DNA from: Zelopaecilomyces penicillatus
Lineage: Eukaryota; Ascomycota; Sordariomycetes; Hypocreales; Pseudodiploosporaceae
DNA length: 64,000 nt
Assembly (NCBI GenBank): GCA_005765155.1
Contig: VCCP01000002.1
Span: 2,666,001-2,730,000 of the forward strand
Direction: 5' to 3'
This document shows positions 25,887 to 40,779 of this stretch, piece by piece. The position numbers were made by a program, and so were the translations under genes. The notes beneath the pieces were generated by a model. The model saw only the letters and a program-made list of their open reading frames with translations, did not search any database and was not told where the DNA came from. The stretch's first letter is position 1, and each line of letters starts with the position of its first letter.

Positions 25887-28812
25887 TTAATATTTAATAT
25901 ATAAATCTTAATAAAAATAGATTTTTTTTTATTTATAATCTGAATTTTATAATTTTATAATTTATATAAAAGAAGCTTTATTTTAAGTTCTTTATAAAAT
26001 AGTTTTATATACTTATAATATTCTTTTAATATAGATATAAGTTATTTTTCTATATTTAAGAGTAATTTATTTTTAAAGTATTTTTATAATTATTTTATTA
26101 TTATCCTAAGGGTAATAATAATCTATTAAATTTATTATTATTAATTATTATATTATTTTCTTATATAAATTTTTAATAGAAAGCCTTTTTTAATAATTAT
26201 AAAGTATATTTTCTTTATTTTCTTTATTATTAATTTAAGCTTATTAATACTTATTATATAGAGGGTTTTTTATAAGGGGTTATATTATAACCCTTTTATA
26301 AATAATTTTATTTATTTTTTAAGTTTTTAAGATTATATTTCTTATATAATCTATTATACTTTATCCTATTTAAGCCTTAGGTGATTATATAATATAAAGT
26401 TTAATTAATTTAGCTTTCTTTATAAGTTTAAAAATTAAACTTTTATTTATAAAGATTCTTTATTTCCTTATATATATATTTATTTTCTTTTACATATTAT
26501 CTATATTAAGGTTTATTATAATTAATTATTATTATAGCTTTATATTAAATTCTATTTAGGATATTATCTTTTAATAGTTATTTTTTATACTATTATATTA
26601 GTTTTTATTATAAATATATACTATATTTAAGATTAATATAATTATATAAATCCTTCTTTCTATAATTAATAAATTGTAGATTATTATAATTTAATTTAAG
26701 TTTTTTTTATTTATAAACCTTATAATAAATAAATTTATAATTATTATTTTTAGCTTTTTATTTATATTCTTTTAAGATCTTAAAATATAATTTAAATATA
26801 TTAATTCTAAAAGATATAAAATATTTAGCCTTATATTAATTAATAAATTAATCTTTTATAAGAATATTCTTAATTTCTTAAACTCTTATATAATATAAAA
26901 AGAATTTATTCTAGATTTTTATTTTTTAATATTAAAAATAAAAGAAATTAATATATAATATCTAGCTAATTTTACTATAAAAAATATAATTAAGATCTAT
27001 AAATATATAATTATCTTTATAATTATTATAATTAGTTTTAATATAAAGGCTCTTTTAAAATAGTTTTTTAAGATAGGAATATTTAAGCCTTCTTTTAATA
27101 TTTATTTATAAATATATTTAATAATTATAAATTAAAGATTAATTCTATTTATATAGTTTAGTACTTATATAAATTTAATTATTATTTTCTTAAGGTATTT
27201 ATAGGTAATACCTTTAGATAATAGATATAATATAATATAATATTAAGTTATTTTAAGAGATTCTTTATTCTTAAATTTTAAAAAGCTAAAATCTAAGCTA
27301 TTATTTATTATTTTATCTTTAATTAGGGTATTTTTATTATTTATAATAAGGATTATTTATTAATCTAGAATCTTCTTAAAATATTTTTCCTTATTTATAT
27401 CTATATTTAATTATTAATCCTATTATATAATACTAGATTAGATTAATATAGTTTATAATATTAATAATTATTAAGATATAAGGTATTTATAGTTTTTAAA
27501 TTATTCTTATTCTTATCCTTATTATCCTATTATAATCAGAGTTTATTTATCTTTAATTATAATATATATATTTTATTATATATTAGATATTAATTTCTAG
27601 TTTTTTTATTCTTATTTTAATTATTAATAATCCCTAATAAAATATCTTATTTTATTATAATTATAGTATTTAATTTTAAATATATCTTATTATTATATAG
27701 TATTAAGGTTTATTTTAATTAATAGGATATTAAAATTATTTTATTATTAATTATAATTTATTTTATATTATTATTATTATAATTAAAATCTAAAATAAAT
27801 TAATTTTTAATTTTATTCTTTATATTTCTTTTTTTATTAATAAAAGTATTATCTATTATTAATAATAATAATTATAATATAATATTCTATAAAGGAATCT
27901 AATTAAATTTCTTTATATAATTTATCTTTAATTTCTGATTTAAGTCTATAATATAAGGTTTCTATATATATTTACTTATCCTTTTTAAATAATTTAAATA
28001 AAATCTATTAAAATTTTATAATATAATTTAAGATAGATTTTATTTAATAAAGATTATATAGATATTATTTAGTTTATTATTTTTTATTTAATAATTTAAA
28101 GGTATTTAAAAGTTATTATTTAAAAATATTATAATTAATAAAGATTAGATTAATTTCCTTTTTTAAGGTATTTATTAAGATATTATTAATATAATCCTAA
28201 AGTATTAATTTAAATAAGATAAATATAGTTTTAATAAGGAGCTTTATAATATATCTTATTTTAATTAATTAAAGTTAGAATTATATTAAATAGTATAAAT
28301 AAAAGTATAAAGTTAGATAAGAAATCCTTAAAGCTTATTTAAGATATTATTAAAAGGTTTAGATATTTATAATTTTAAGATTTTTTTAATATCTTTTTTA
28401 TTATATATTTATATTATAATTATTTTTAATCTATATTTATATTATTTTAATTTAAATCTTTATATTCTTAAAAAATTATTTAATTTAATACTATAAGTTT
28501 TTAATAATAAGCTTAATTATTAATACTTTTTTTATATATCCTTTATATTCCTTCTTTAGTATTTATTTAAAGTATCTACTGGTTTCCTTTAATATAAGGA
28601 TATCTTTTTAAAATCTTTTAATCTTAATATTATTATTATCTTCTTTCTTTTTATTTATCTTTATATTTAGATTATTATTAATAAAGGTATTAAAGATATC
28701 TTTTTAATTAATATTTTTAAATAAGATAGAGATTTAAGAAGCTATCTTATAAAATAATAATATTATTTAAGATAATATAATAATCTATTAAATAAGAGTT
28801 ATTAATATATAA
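25887..28812 (-). pseudogene. Outer family A gypsy element, 5' half (gag to start of RT)
   Basis: The reverse complement aligns with A2 from about 16890 down to about 13820. Clear matches are 25895-26010 with 16760-16890, 26281-26510 with 15840-16110, and 26880-26960 with 15420-15490. It begins directly after the B1 target duplication. It is far more AT-rich than A2 and no domain stays readable without A2 as a guide. Together with 5769-9170 it forms one element. Confidence 0.7.
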
Positions 28813-29263
28813 TATTTAATAAATTCCTAAAAGATAAATCAAATAAAAAGGGTTTATATTAATAGATAAATTAAGTTTTTTAAAATAATATAATCTATTA
28901 TATTAATAATAAATATAAAATATTATAATTAAACATTAAGTATTAATATAATAAATAATAATAAATAATATAATAAAATTCAATATATATTAATAATTAT
29001 TTAAGCTATATTTAAAAAATAAAAATTAAGTGTATATATATATCTTAGATTATAATTTAAGCTATAATCCTTATTATTAGATTATACTTAGAATTATAAA
29101 TTATTTTATTAGATTATAGTTTTTAAAGTAATCCTAAGCCTAGGATTATCTTTAAAATTATAATCTAATTCTATATAATTCTAAGCCTTTAATATATATT
29201 TAATAATATTATAAGTTATATAATTAAGGCCTATTATATAATCTTAGCTATTAGGTTATAATA
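28813..29263 (-). repeat. 5' LTR of the outer family A element
   Basis: This 451-bp inverted copy of the A2 LTR is collinear over its whole length. It starts TATTTAATAAATTCC and ends GGTTATAATA, the reverse complements of the A2 LTR ends after further mutation. Same length as both A2 LTRs. Its partner 3' LTR is not in the window. Confidence 0.8.
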
Positions 29264-32200
29264 ATAAATTAATAAAAACTTAATATATATTTGTTTTATA
29301 GTTAAAACTTAATTAATAAAGGATTTGAAATTAAATATATTATTAAAAATGAATTTTATTAATAAATATAATACTAAAATATTAATAATAAGAAAGAAGC
29401 TAAATATTTATATAATATAATATATAATAATACTTTTTAAATATAAATTAAATATAAACTAATATATTAAAGAATTATAATATTATAAAATATTATAATA
29501 TTATTAAGATTAAAAGAATAAATATTAATTAATTTTATATAATTAAAATACTATAATTTATATTTTATAAAAAGAATATATTATTTTATCTTAAAAGATA
29601 TTATAGTAATAGTTTATATTTATATATTAAGTATTTTATTAATAATAAATTAAATAATAGTAATAAATAATATTAATAAATTAAGAAGATATTAATATAA
29701 ATAAAAATTAAATTATTTAAATAATTATAATATATATAGATATTATATTATATTCTAGGAAAATATTTATATAATATTAATCTATATAGATATAATAAAT
29801 AATAAATTTAATCTATTTAATAAAATAATTGAAGTATTAAATCTATTATTAAATAAATTATAAAGTAAAGTTAATATATATATAATAAATAGAAATAATA
29901 CTAAAATTAAAAAAAGGATTCTATTATAAAATTAAATAAATTAAATAAAATTAAGATTAAATAAAAAGTATATATATATATATAATTAAAAAAGGTTTAA
30001 AATAATTATAAAACTAATTAAATTATATAATATATAATAAGATTAAAAAATAATTTAAATAAAAAAAATAAGGATTAAACTTATTAAGAATTAATAAAAT
30101 AAAAAACTAATAATAAAATTATATCTATTAAAGCTTAAAGATAGAAAATTCCTTAATATAATTATAGATAAGCTTTATAATTAAAAATATATAAACTAAA
30201 TAAGAAAACTAATATTATTATTATTATCCTATTTTTATTATATAATAATAAATAGATAATAAATATAAAGAAAGAATAATAATAGATTTAAGGTAATTAA
30301 ATAAGATATTAATACTAGATATTTATTTAATTCTTTTATAAAAAAATTAATATCTTTTTTAAAAGATAAGAAATATATATTAATATTAAAAATATTAATA
30401 CTTTTTTATTAGTTATTAATATATAATAAATATAAAGATGAAATAATTATTATTAACTTATAAAGACTAGAAATATTCTATATAATATTAATAAGATTTA
30501 AAAATAATTCAGCCTTTATATAATAATTTATAAATTAAAGATTATATTTATATAAAGAATTTATTAAAGTATATATTAATAATATTATTATTTTTTATAA
30601 TAATTTTAAGGATTATTATAAATATCTATATAAGATCCTATATTTATTTAAGAATTTATAATTAATAAGTTTATTAATAAAATCTTTTTATATATATCTA
30701 TTAATTAAATTATTTAGGTTTTAAATTAATACTTTTAATGTAAATATAATAAATAATAGGATAAAGATATTAAAGAAAATAAAAGTATTAATTATATTAG
30801 CTAATCTAAAAATATATCTAAGAATAATAATTTTCTTTAAAAGATTTATTTATAATTTTTAAATAAAAATAGAATTATTAAAGATTTATAAAAAGGTTTA
30901 TAAAAAGATTTATTAAAAAAATTAAAAGAAAAAGAATAAATAATTAAAAAAATTAATAAAAAGATAAGAATATTTAAAATAAGAAAAATTAACTTTAAAT
31001 CCTTATAAATTAAAAAAGAATCTTTTAAAATATTATAGAATTATTTAATAAAAGAAATAACCTTATATTATTATAATCTAAAAAGATTAATTTTCTTTAA
31101 ATTAAATATAAATAAAAAAGAAATAAGTCTTTTTATATTTTATCTTTAAAATAATAAATAAAATAAAAGAAAAGTATTTATTTAGTAAATATAATTAATT
31201 ATATTTTTAAATAAACTATTAATAAAATCTAAGAAAAGATATAAATTAATTAAACTTAAGATTAAATATCTAATATAATTATATTAAAGGTTAAGAATAA
31301 TAATTTAATTATTAATTTATTTAATTATTAATTTATTTAATTATTAATTTATTTAATTATTAATTTATTTAATTATTAATTTATTTAATTATTAATTTAT
31401 TTAATTATTAATTTATTTAATTATTAATTTATTTAATTATTATTTTAATAGATTATATAATAATTAATGAAATAATTAATTATATAAATATATTAATATT
31501 AGATTTAATAAAAATAAATTATTAATTAATAATAATATCTATATATTTAAATTAATATAAATTAAATATTTATTATATACTAAAAAGAAATTATATTTAA
31601 TATATTATTATGATTTTTAATAATTAATAAAGAATTATATAAAAGAAATTAAGAAAAACTATTTAATAAAAAAATAATAAATAAATTTAATAATATTTAA
31701 AAGAAAGGATATATATTTTTCTATAACTATTATATTAATAAATAATAAATTAAAAATAAAATTTATAAAAAGATATTTATAAGATAATAAATTAATTAAA
31801 GTTATTAAAATATTAATTATAAATAGCTTTAAATAAAAGAAACATTTAAAAAAAAGATTAATAAATATAAAATTATTATTCTTAATAAAAGATAGATTAC
31901 TCTATTATATTAAACCTGATAATATATAAATATTATATATATTATAGAATTATATAAAAACTATATTAATAAAAGCTTATAATTAAAATATTTATATAAG
32001 CTTATATAAAATTATAATAATATTAAAAGGTCTGATATTTTATTAAATAATAAAATAAACCAGATAATAAATCTTTTATTATAAAATATATTTAAAAATA
32101 TAATAAATTATATAAAATTATTAAATAAATTATAATTAATAATTACTTTATATAAATCTTTTTATATAATAGCTATTAACTTTATTATAGAACTATTAAA

Positions 32201-35150
32201 AGAAATATTATATTTATTTTAAAAGATATTAGATTATAAATATCCCTTTAATATAATAATAATAATAATAATTTATAAATAAAATAAAAAGTCTATATTA
32301 ATCCTAGGATTAGTTTATTATATAATTAAATAATAAATAGAAATTTAATTAAGATTATTATTATTATATAATTAAAATATATCTAGAATAATAATTAATA
32401 ATAAAGATATTAAATTTATTTTTAACTTTTTAAAAGGACTCTTTAAAATATTAAGAATAAAATTAATATTTAATATTATATATTATCTATAAATAAATAG
32501 ATTATTTAAAAGAATAAACTAAATTATAGAATTAGCTTTAAGATATTATTTAATTATATTAATTATATTATAAATAAAGATAATTCTAGCCTTATAATTT
32601 TCCTTAAATAATTCTATTAATATTCTAATATAAAAATTATTAAATAATTAATAATAAAGTTTAAATCTATTAAATAATTAAATCTTTTATAAAATAATTA
32701 TAATAAAATAAATACTAAAGTATTAAATACTCTAAGATATCTATTTATTAAAGAAATAAATTATATTATAAATATAATAATAATATATCTAAAACTATAT
32801 AAAGAATACAAATTATTAAATAAGCTATTTTATAAATAATTATAATAATAAATAAATCCTTTTAAAATACTTAAATAAATAGGATTACTAGTATATAAGC
32901 TAGATTTATCTATTTATTAAAGGATTTATTAAATAATATTAATAGTATATTTATATATAAAACTATTAAAAATTAATCTATTTAATAAAATATTAGATAA
33001 ATAAGTATAGTCTATAAAAATAAAAGATTAAAAAGAAAAATAGGAAATATCTAAGATTATTAAAAAATAAATAAATAAAAAAAATTAGTATTTATAAATT
33101 AAATATATATTTAAATAAACGGGATTTAATATTAAATATAATAAATAAAGAAAAAAAAAGAATTAATTTAATTAATAGCTTAATTAATTAAAGATTATAA
33201 AAGGAAATATCTTATTAAAAAATTATAAATAAATTATTTAGAAAAAGAAATAAAATAAAAAGAGATAAATAAAATTCTAAAAATAAATCTATATATATTA
33301 TTATTAATTATAAATAAAAATAATTAAAGAAAAAGTAAAAAAATAAATAAATTAAATATCTAAAGCTAAAAAAATATATATATTATAAGAAAAAAACTTA
33401 ATTAATAGAATATAAAAATTAATAACTTAGTTATTTAATTATTAATTAAATCTATTTAAAGAAATTATTTATTTAATAGATAAGTTAATAAATAAAATTA
33501 ATATATTTAATAAAGATATTAATATATCTAATAATATAATAAACTTATTTAAAGAATTAAAGATAATAAATAAATTATAAGATAATAGTATTAAGCTTTT
33601 TAATAAAAATAATACTATTATAATTAGATAATATAAATTAAAAAGTAAGAAATATAAGCTATTAAAGTTTTTTTAGAAAATATTTATAAATAAAAATAAT
33701 CTTATTATAAAGCCTTAATTAAAAAGATATTCTAAAATATTAGAATAATCCTTAATAAATATAAAGATATATTTTATAAGATTATTTAAAAATATAATAT
33801 AATATAAATATTTATAAAAAATAAATAAATATTATAATATAGCCTAGAGGATATTAAAAGAAAACTTAATATTATTAAATTAAATATTTAATATATAAAA
33901 ATTAATTAAATAATTTAATTTAATTATATAATATCTCTTTATATTATAAAGATATTTAAAAGTATTATAGATAATATATATAAAGATTTAATTAGAATTA
34001 TTAAAATATATTATATCTTTAAATATATTCTAATAATAATTATAAATTATATAATATAAATAAAATTATCTATAATAAAAGTTCTATCTAAAATATTATT
34101 CTTTTAAAAAGAAATTATTATTATTTAAATAAAAGCTAAAAAATTAAATCATCTAGTTATTAAATTTATTATATTAAAAACTATATATTTAAGAATATTT
34201 TATAAAATTAATTATAATAAATAAATAAAAGCTAATATTATAATATAATTAAATAAAAATAATAATATTAAGGAAATTCTAATAAATATAAATAAAGGAT
34301 AATTTTATAATAAGATATTAATAAATATTAAATAATTAAATATAAAATAAACCTATATTTTATTTATTAATAATCTCTTTATAATATTTACTAATAATTA
34401 ATATATTTAAATTAAAAAGATTTTAATACTATTAATAAAAAAGATAATTTCCATTATATATAAAATATATAAAGAATATATTAAGATTTTAATTATATAA
34501 TTAAATAATAAAAACCTTATATAAATCCTTAAAAATAAAAGTATTTAATTAAAAATATAATATAATAAAGGATAATTAAAATAATAATTCTATTATTATA
34601 AAAAGGCCTTAATTTAATAATTATATTTAAAGAGTTAATCTTAAAAAAACTATATTTATTATAAAGAATTAAAAAATATATTAATATTAAATATTTATTA
34701 AATTAGATTAAAATAATCTTTAAATAGATATATAATTTTATTAAGTTATTAATAATATAATATAATAAATAAATAAGAAAAGTCTAATATTTAAATAAAG
34801 AAATATTTTATTTAAGATAAATTATATATCTAAATAAAAATAAATTATTAAAGTAATTTACTAAGATATTAATATAAGGTATAATAAGATTTAAGTAATT
34901 ATATAATTAGATAATAAAAAGACTATTTAATCTAAGATTAATTATAATTAAATAAATATTAAAGATAAATAATGATAATAAATTTAATAAGCTAGAGAAT
35001 CTAAATAGATTATTAAATAAATTAATATAAAAAAAGGCTAAGAATAAAATAGATAATAAATTCAAAAATAATAATACTTTATATTTAAAAATAAAGGATT
35101 TAAAGGATAAGAATAATAAAAAACCCTAGCTTTTCTATTAAGGGATAATT
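29264..35150 (+). mobile_element. Family-B-like gypsy relic (B2)
   Basis: The plus-strand RT is recognisable near 30470-30640 as L-E-I-L-Y-I-M-L, F-K-N-N-S-A-F-I and V-Y-I-N-N-I-I-I-F, with the active-site box at 30572-30583 mutated from Asp-Asp to Asn-Asn. Integrase lies at about 32000-32600 and aligns with B3 (37740-38300) and with B1 on the other strand. The right end has AAGGGATAAT followed by TATTATATAAT at about 35140-35155, like the polypurine tract and LTR start of B3. No 5' LTR was found, and the left end against the family A LTR is uncertain. Confidence 0.6.
31305..31440. repeat. 16-bp minisatellite, 8.5 copies
   Basis: The unit TTAATTATTAATTTAT is repeated perfectly from 31305 to 31432, followed by a half unit. 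It lies in the RNase H/linker region of B2; the matching place in B3 (about 37110) has no expansion. The unit has no G or C, so RIP could not mark it. Confidence 0.95.
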
Positions 35151-35319
35151 ATTATATAATATATATTATATTTTATTACTTTATTACTTTATTATCTATT
35201 AAGCCTATAATTAATTAAGGCAGCTGCTCTTATTAAAGAAGGCTATATAAATAATTATATTAAATATAAAAAAACCTTAATTAAAAGAATTAACTCTTTA
35301 AATCTATATATATCTAATA
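35151..35319. other. Junction between B2 and B3
   Basis: A short spacer with a slightly less mutated patch (GGCAGCTGCTC at about 35220). It may hold LTR remnants of either element, but nothing could be aligned. Confidence 0.35.
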
Positions 35320-36517
35320 AATTCAGATATTATAAATAAATTATAAGCTATAATATTTAAAAGATAATATAAGATATTAATATCTTAATCTTAATTTATA
35401 TCTTTAATTAATTTAATAAATAAATAATATTAAATATTATTTTAAAAAATAATTAAATCTATAGAATTAAATAAATATATATAATATAATTAAATATAAT
35501 ATAATAATATATAATTATATTATAATAATTAAAAACTTTAAAATACTAATTTATTAAATCTTAATTTAAATAAATCCTTTAAAAAATTAAATATAATATA
35601 AACTAAAGATAATATAATCTAAAGAAATATTAATCTATTTATTAAATATATTTATAATAATATAATTTATTTAACTTATATTAAGATAATATATATAAAT
35701 TTATTATAATTATTATATAATAATATATTATATTAATAGATTAACCTAATATTAAAGAAAGAGTATTAATAGATTAAAAGATTTATTAATATTTAGATTA
35801 AAGTATTAAAAAAGGAATTTAAAATTAATAAAATTAATATAATAAAAAAACTAATAATTATAAAGTATTTAAAAGATAATTATAGATTAAATATTAATAT
35901 TAAAGAATGGATATTAAAAGTATTATAAATAATATAAGCTATAAGATTTAAAATTATTAAATAATAATTAAATTAAATTTAAAATTATTTAAATAAATTA
36001 TTAAATATATTATTAAATAAATTAATCTTTTAATTATAAGAAAGGATAATTATAAAAGAATATCTTAATTATATCTATAAAAAAGTAATAAATAAGATAT
36101 ATTATATTATTAAAAATAAATTATCTTTTAATATTATAATATTAAACAAAGATAATATTATCTTAAAAAAAGACAAAATATATATTAATATTAAATATAT
36201 TAGTATTTTTTTATTAATTATTAATATATAATAAATATAAAGATAGGATAATTATTATTAATTTATAAGAATTAGAAATACTTTATATAATATTAATAGG
36301 ATTTAAGAATAATCTAGCTTTTATATATTAATTTATAGATTAAAGATTATATTCTTATCAAGATTTTATTAAGATATATATTAATAATATAATTATATTT
36401 AATAATATCTTTAAGAAATACTATAATTATTTATATATAATATTAAAACTATTTAAAAATTTATAATTAATAATATTATTATTAAAATCCTTTTATATAT
36501 ATTTATTAATTAAATTA

Positions 36518-36559
36518 TTTAGTTTTTAAATTAATATATTTAGTTTTTAAATTAATATA
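36518..36559. repeat. 21-bp tandem duplication in B3
   Basis: Two adjacent copies of a 21-bp unit starting TTTAGTTTTTAAATTAATAT. The length is a multiple of three, so it would not have changed the frame. B2 has one copy at the matching place. Confidence 0.85.
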
Positions 36560-38820
36560 TTAAAATAAATATAATAAAGGATTAAATAGATATATTAAAG
36601 AAATTAAAGATATTAATAATATTAATTAATCTAGAAACTTATTTAAGAATAAATACCTTTTTAAGATAATTTATTTTTAGATTTTAAATAAAAATAGAAT
36701 TATTAAAAATTTAAAAAATAGCTTTATTAAAAAATTAAGAAAAGAAGATTAAATTATTAAAAATATTAATAAGAAAATAAGAATATTTAAAATAAAACAA
36801 ATAAACTTTAAATTAATAAAATTAAAAAAGGAATCCTTTAAAATGCTTTAGGATTATATAATAAATAAAATGATATTATATTATTATAATTTAATAAGAT
36901 TAATCTTTTTTAAATTTAATATAAATAATTAAGGAATAGATCTCTTTATATTTTATCTTAAAACTAATATATAAAATAATAAGAAAATACTAATTTAGTA
37001 AATATAATTAATTATATTTTTAAATATATTATTAATAAAATCTAAGATAAGATATAAATTAATCGAATTTAAGATTAAATATCTAATATAATTTTATTAA
37101 AAATTAAGAATAATAATCTAATTATTAAATAGATTAATAATAATATTAATAAATTATATAATAAAAAACCAATTTAATTATATTAATATATTAATATTAG
37201 ATTTAATAAAGGTAAATTATTAGCTAATAATAATATTTATTAATTTAAATTAATCTAAACTAGATATTTATTATATTTTAAAAAAAACAAATTTTATATT
37301 TAATATATTATTATAAATTTTATATATAGATAATAAATATTATAAAAAGAAATAAAAAAACTAATTAAAAGAAAAAATAATAAATAAATTTAATAATATT
37401 TAAAAGAAAGATATATATTATTTAATAATAATAATATTAATTAATAATAAATTAGAGATAAAATTTATAAGAGGATATATTAAAGATTATTAATTTATTA
37501 AAGTAATTAAAATATTAAAAATATAAAAATTAAAAGAAAAAGTTAATATAAAGAAACGATTAATATAAAGAAAATATTAATAAATATTAAATTATTTTTA
37601 ATAATAAATAATAAATTATTATATTAATTTAAATTAAATAATATAAAAAAGCTATATATTCTATAGAATTATATAATAATAATATTAATAAATGTTTTTA
37701 ATTAAAAATTTTATATAGGATTATATAAGATAAATATAATATTAAAAGGTTTAATATTTTATTAAATGATAAAATAGATTAAATAATAGATATCCTATTA
37801 TAAAATATATTTAAAAAACTTAATTAATTAAATACATTATTAAAAGAATTATAATTAATAATAATTTTATATAAATCTTTTTATATAATAGCTATTAATT
37901 TTATTATAGGATTTTTAAGAAGGTATTATAATTATCTTAGAAAATATTAAATTATAAATATTTATTTAATATAATAATAATTGTAATATATAAATAAAAT
38001 AGAAAATTAATATTAATCCTAAAATTAATTTATTATATTATTAAATAATAGACTAAAATATAATTAAGATTATTATTATTATATAATTAAGAAATTTCTA
38101 GAATTATAATTAATAATTAAGATATTAAATTTATATTAGATTTTTAAAAAAGATTTTTTAAAATATTAAATATAAAACTTGTTTTTAATATTATTTATTA
38201 TTTATAGATTAATAGATTATTTAAAAGGAATAACTAAACTATAAAATTAATATTAAGATATTATATAATAATTTTAGATATATTATAAATTAAAATAATT
38301 TAATTAATAATCTTATAGAAAAATTATTAAATAAATAAATTATAGGATTTAAATTAATTAAATTAATAAAGATATTATAAATAAATATTAATAAAATAAA
38401 TATTAAACCTTTAAATACCTTAAGATATTTATTTATTTAAAAAGCTAATTATATTATAAATATTATTACTATATATATAAAATATATATATAATTAAAAG
38501 TATAGACTAATTAAATTTAAAATAAATAATAAGATATATTTAAGGCTATATAAAAGATATTAATTATTAAATAAACTATTATAAAAATAATTATAATAAT
38601 AAATAAGATTATTTAAAGTAATTAAATAGATTAAATTATTAATATATAAATTAGATTTATTTATATATTTGAGAATTTATTAAATAATATTAATTATATA
38701 TTTATATTAAATATTTAATAGAATAAATCTATTTAAAAGAGTATTAAAGAAATAAATATAATCTATAATAATAAATAAATAGAATAAAGAATAAGAAATT
38801 AAAAAAAAATTAAAAGATAA

Positions 38821-38920
38821 TTAAATAAAAAAGATAGATATTAATAAATTATATATAAAATTAAATAAAAAAGATAGATATTAATAAATTATATATATAA
38901 TTAAATAAAAAGGATTTAAA
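38821..38920. repeat. 50-bp tandem duplication in B3
   Basis: The block beginning TTAAATAAAAAAGATAGATA repeats with a 50-bp period, with one or two differences near the junction. Confidence 0.8.
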
Positions 38921-39278
38921 TAAGAATATAATAAATAAAGAAAAAGAAAAGAATTAATATAGATTATTATAAGTATAATTTAGAAATATAAATAAGAAAG
39001 CCTTATTTAAAATTTATAAATAAAATATAAATTAAAAAAACCAGAGAAAAACTAAAAAAAGATAATTAAAATATTAAAGATAAACTTATAAATAATATTA
39101 TAAAAAAAAAGTAAAAGAAAAATAAAAAAATAAAGAATTTATAAAAATTAAATAAAAAAACTTTTTTAAAAAGAATAATAATTAAAATAAGAAAAGAAAA
39201 GAAAATCTATATCTTATAAAATTAAACTTATACTTTATATAATTAATTAAATTATTAAAAATCAATTAATAATCTAAT

Positions 39279-39326
39279 AAACTTATTTAATAATAAACTT
39301 ATCTAATAATAAACTTATCTAATAAT
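39279..39326. repeat. 16-bp tandem triplication in B3
   Basis: Three copies of AAACTTATCTAATAAT, the first with a C-to-T difference. Confidence 0.85.
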
Positions 39327-40767
39327 ATAAAGTTTATACTTTATTTAAGTAAATATAAAATAATAGATAAATATTATATTATATTATTAAATTATTATAA
39401 TATTAAATATTTTAGAAAATTAAATATTAAAGAATTAAATAAATATTATTAAGTATTAATAATTAAAATATTTTATTATATTAATCTAGATTATAAATAA
39501 TATCTAGAGTTAATTAAAGTAATAGTATTTAAATTAGAATTAATAAAGATAGTTTTTAAAGATAAATAATAATTATAGAATAGTTTTAAGAATATTAAAT
39601 AATAATTAAAAGAATATAAGATAAAGGTTTTAAATATTAATATTAATTAAATAGTTTATTTAGAATATATTATATTATTATATATTATTAAAATATTTAA
39701 TAAGATTCTTAAAAATAAATAATTAAATATTATATATATTATTAAAAAGTATTATCTATTCTAAAGATTATTAATAGTAATTATATATTATATTAAATAG
39801 AAAATATTTCTATTAATAAATATACTTTAAGAATTATTATTTTTTATTAAAAGATTTATTTTTAATAATAATACTATTAAATAAATACTTAAACTCTTAA
39901 CTAGATTTATAATATTAAAAAGTATATATCTTTTATTAATAAATAAATTAGATAAAAATAATTAAAAAGGATATTTATTAGATTTTAATAAAAATAATTA
40001 TAAGAAGGTAATTCTAATTAATATAAAAGAAAGGAATTTTATAATAAAAAGAGTCTAATTTATTTATTAAATAAATATTAAAAAAAGTTATTTTTTAATA
40101 TTAATTAAATTATTTAAAATAATATTTAATAATTAAATCTTAATAATTATTAAAATTAAAGAAATAATTATAAATAATATTATTATAATAATAAATATAA
40201 AGAATAAAGATTTATTTTATATATTTATAAAAGAAATAGATTATATAGAATTTAAGTATTTATTTATAAAAAGAATAAAGAATAAGATAAAGATTTAATA
40301 AAAATCAAAATTAATAATAAAGACTTTATTATTTTAAAAAGGATTAGATTTAATTAAAACTCTTAAAAAAGTAATACTAATATTAATAATTAAGGATTAA
40401 ATATTTTATTAAAAGATTAAAAAAGAAATTAAGTATATTATTATAATAATATAATTAGTAAATAAATAAGTTAAACTTCTTATTATACTACTTAATATAA
40501 AAGGAAGTTTATATATTATATAATAGACTTATAAATTATTGATATAAGGTTATTAATATAACTATTAAAACCAGAATAATAATTAATAATATAAACAATT
40601 AAATAAAAATAGAATTATAAAATCAGATTATAAAAATAAAAACTAAAGTATAAGGATTAATAGATAATTAAATTATAATGATATAGTATTTAATTAAAGC
40701 TAATAATATATTACCTTAAATAATAATTTAATTAATTAATTAAAGGATTAGCTATTTTTTTTTTAAA

Positions 40768-40779
40768 AAAAGGGATAAT
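40768..40779 (+). other. Polypurine tract of B3
   Basis: AAAAGGGATAAT lies directly before the LTR start TATTATAG, the arrangement expected at the 3' end of a plus-strand LTR element. Confidence 0.5.

Noticed and set aside
31305..31440. CRISPR-like array
   Set aside because: The 16-bp units are directly adjacent with no spacers, in a eukaryotic retrotransposon relic.
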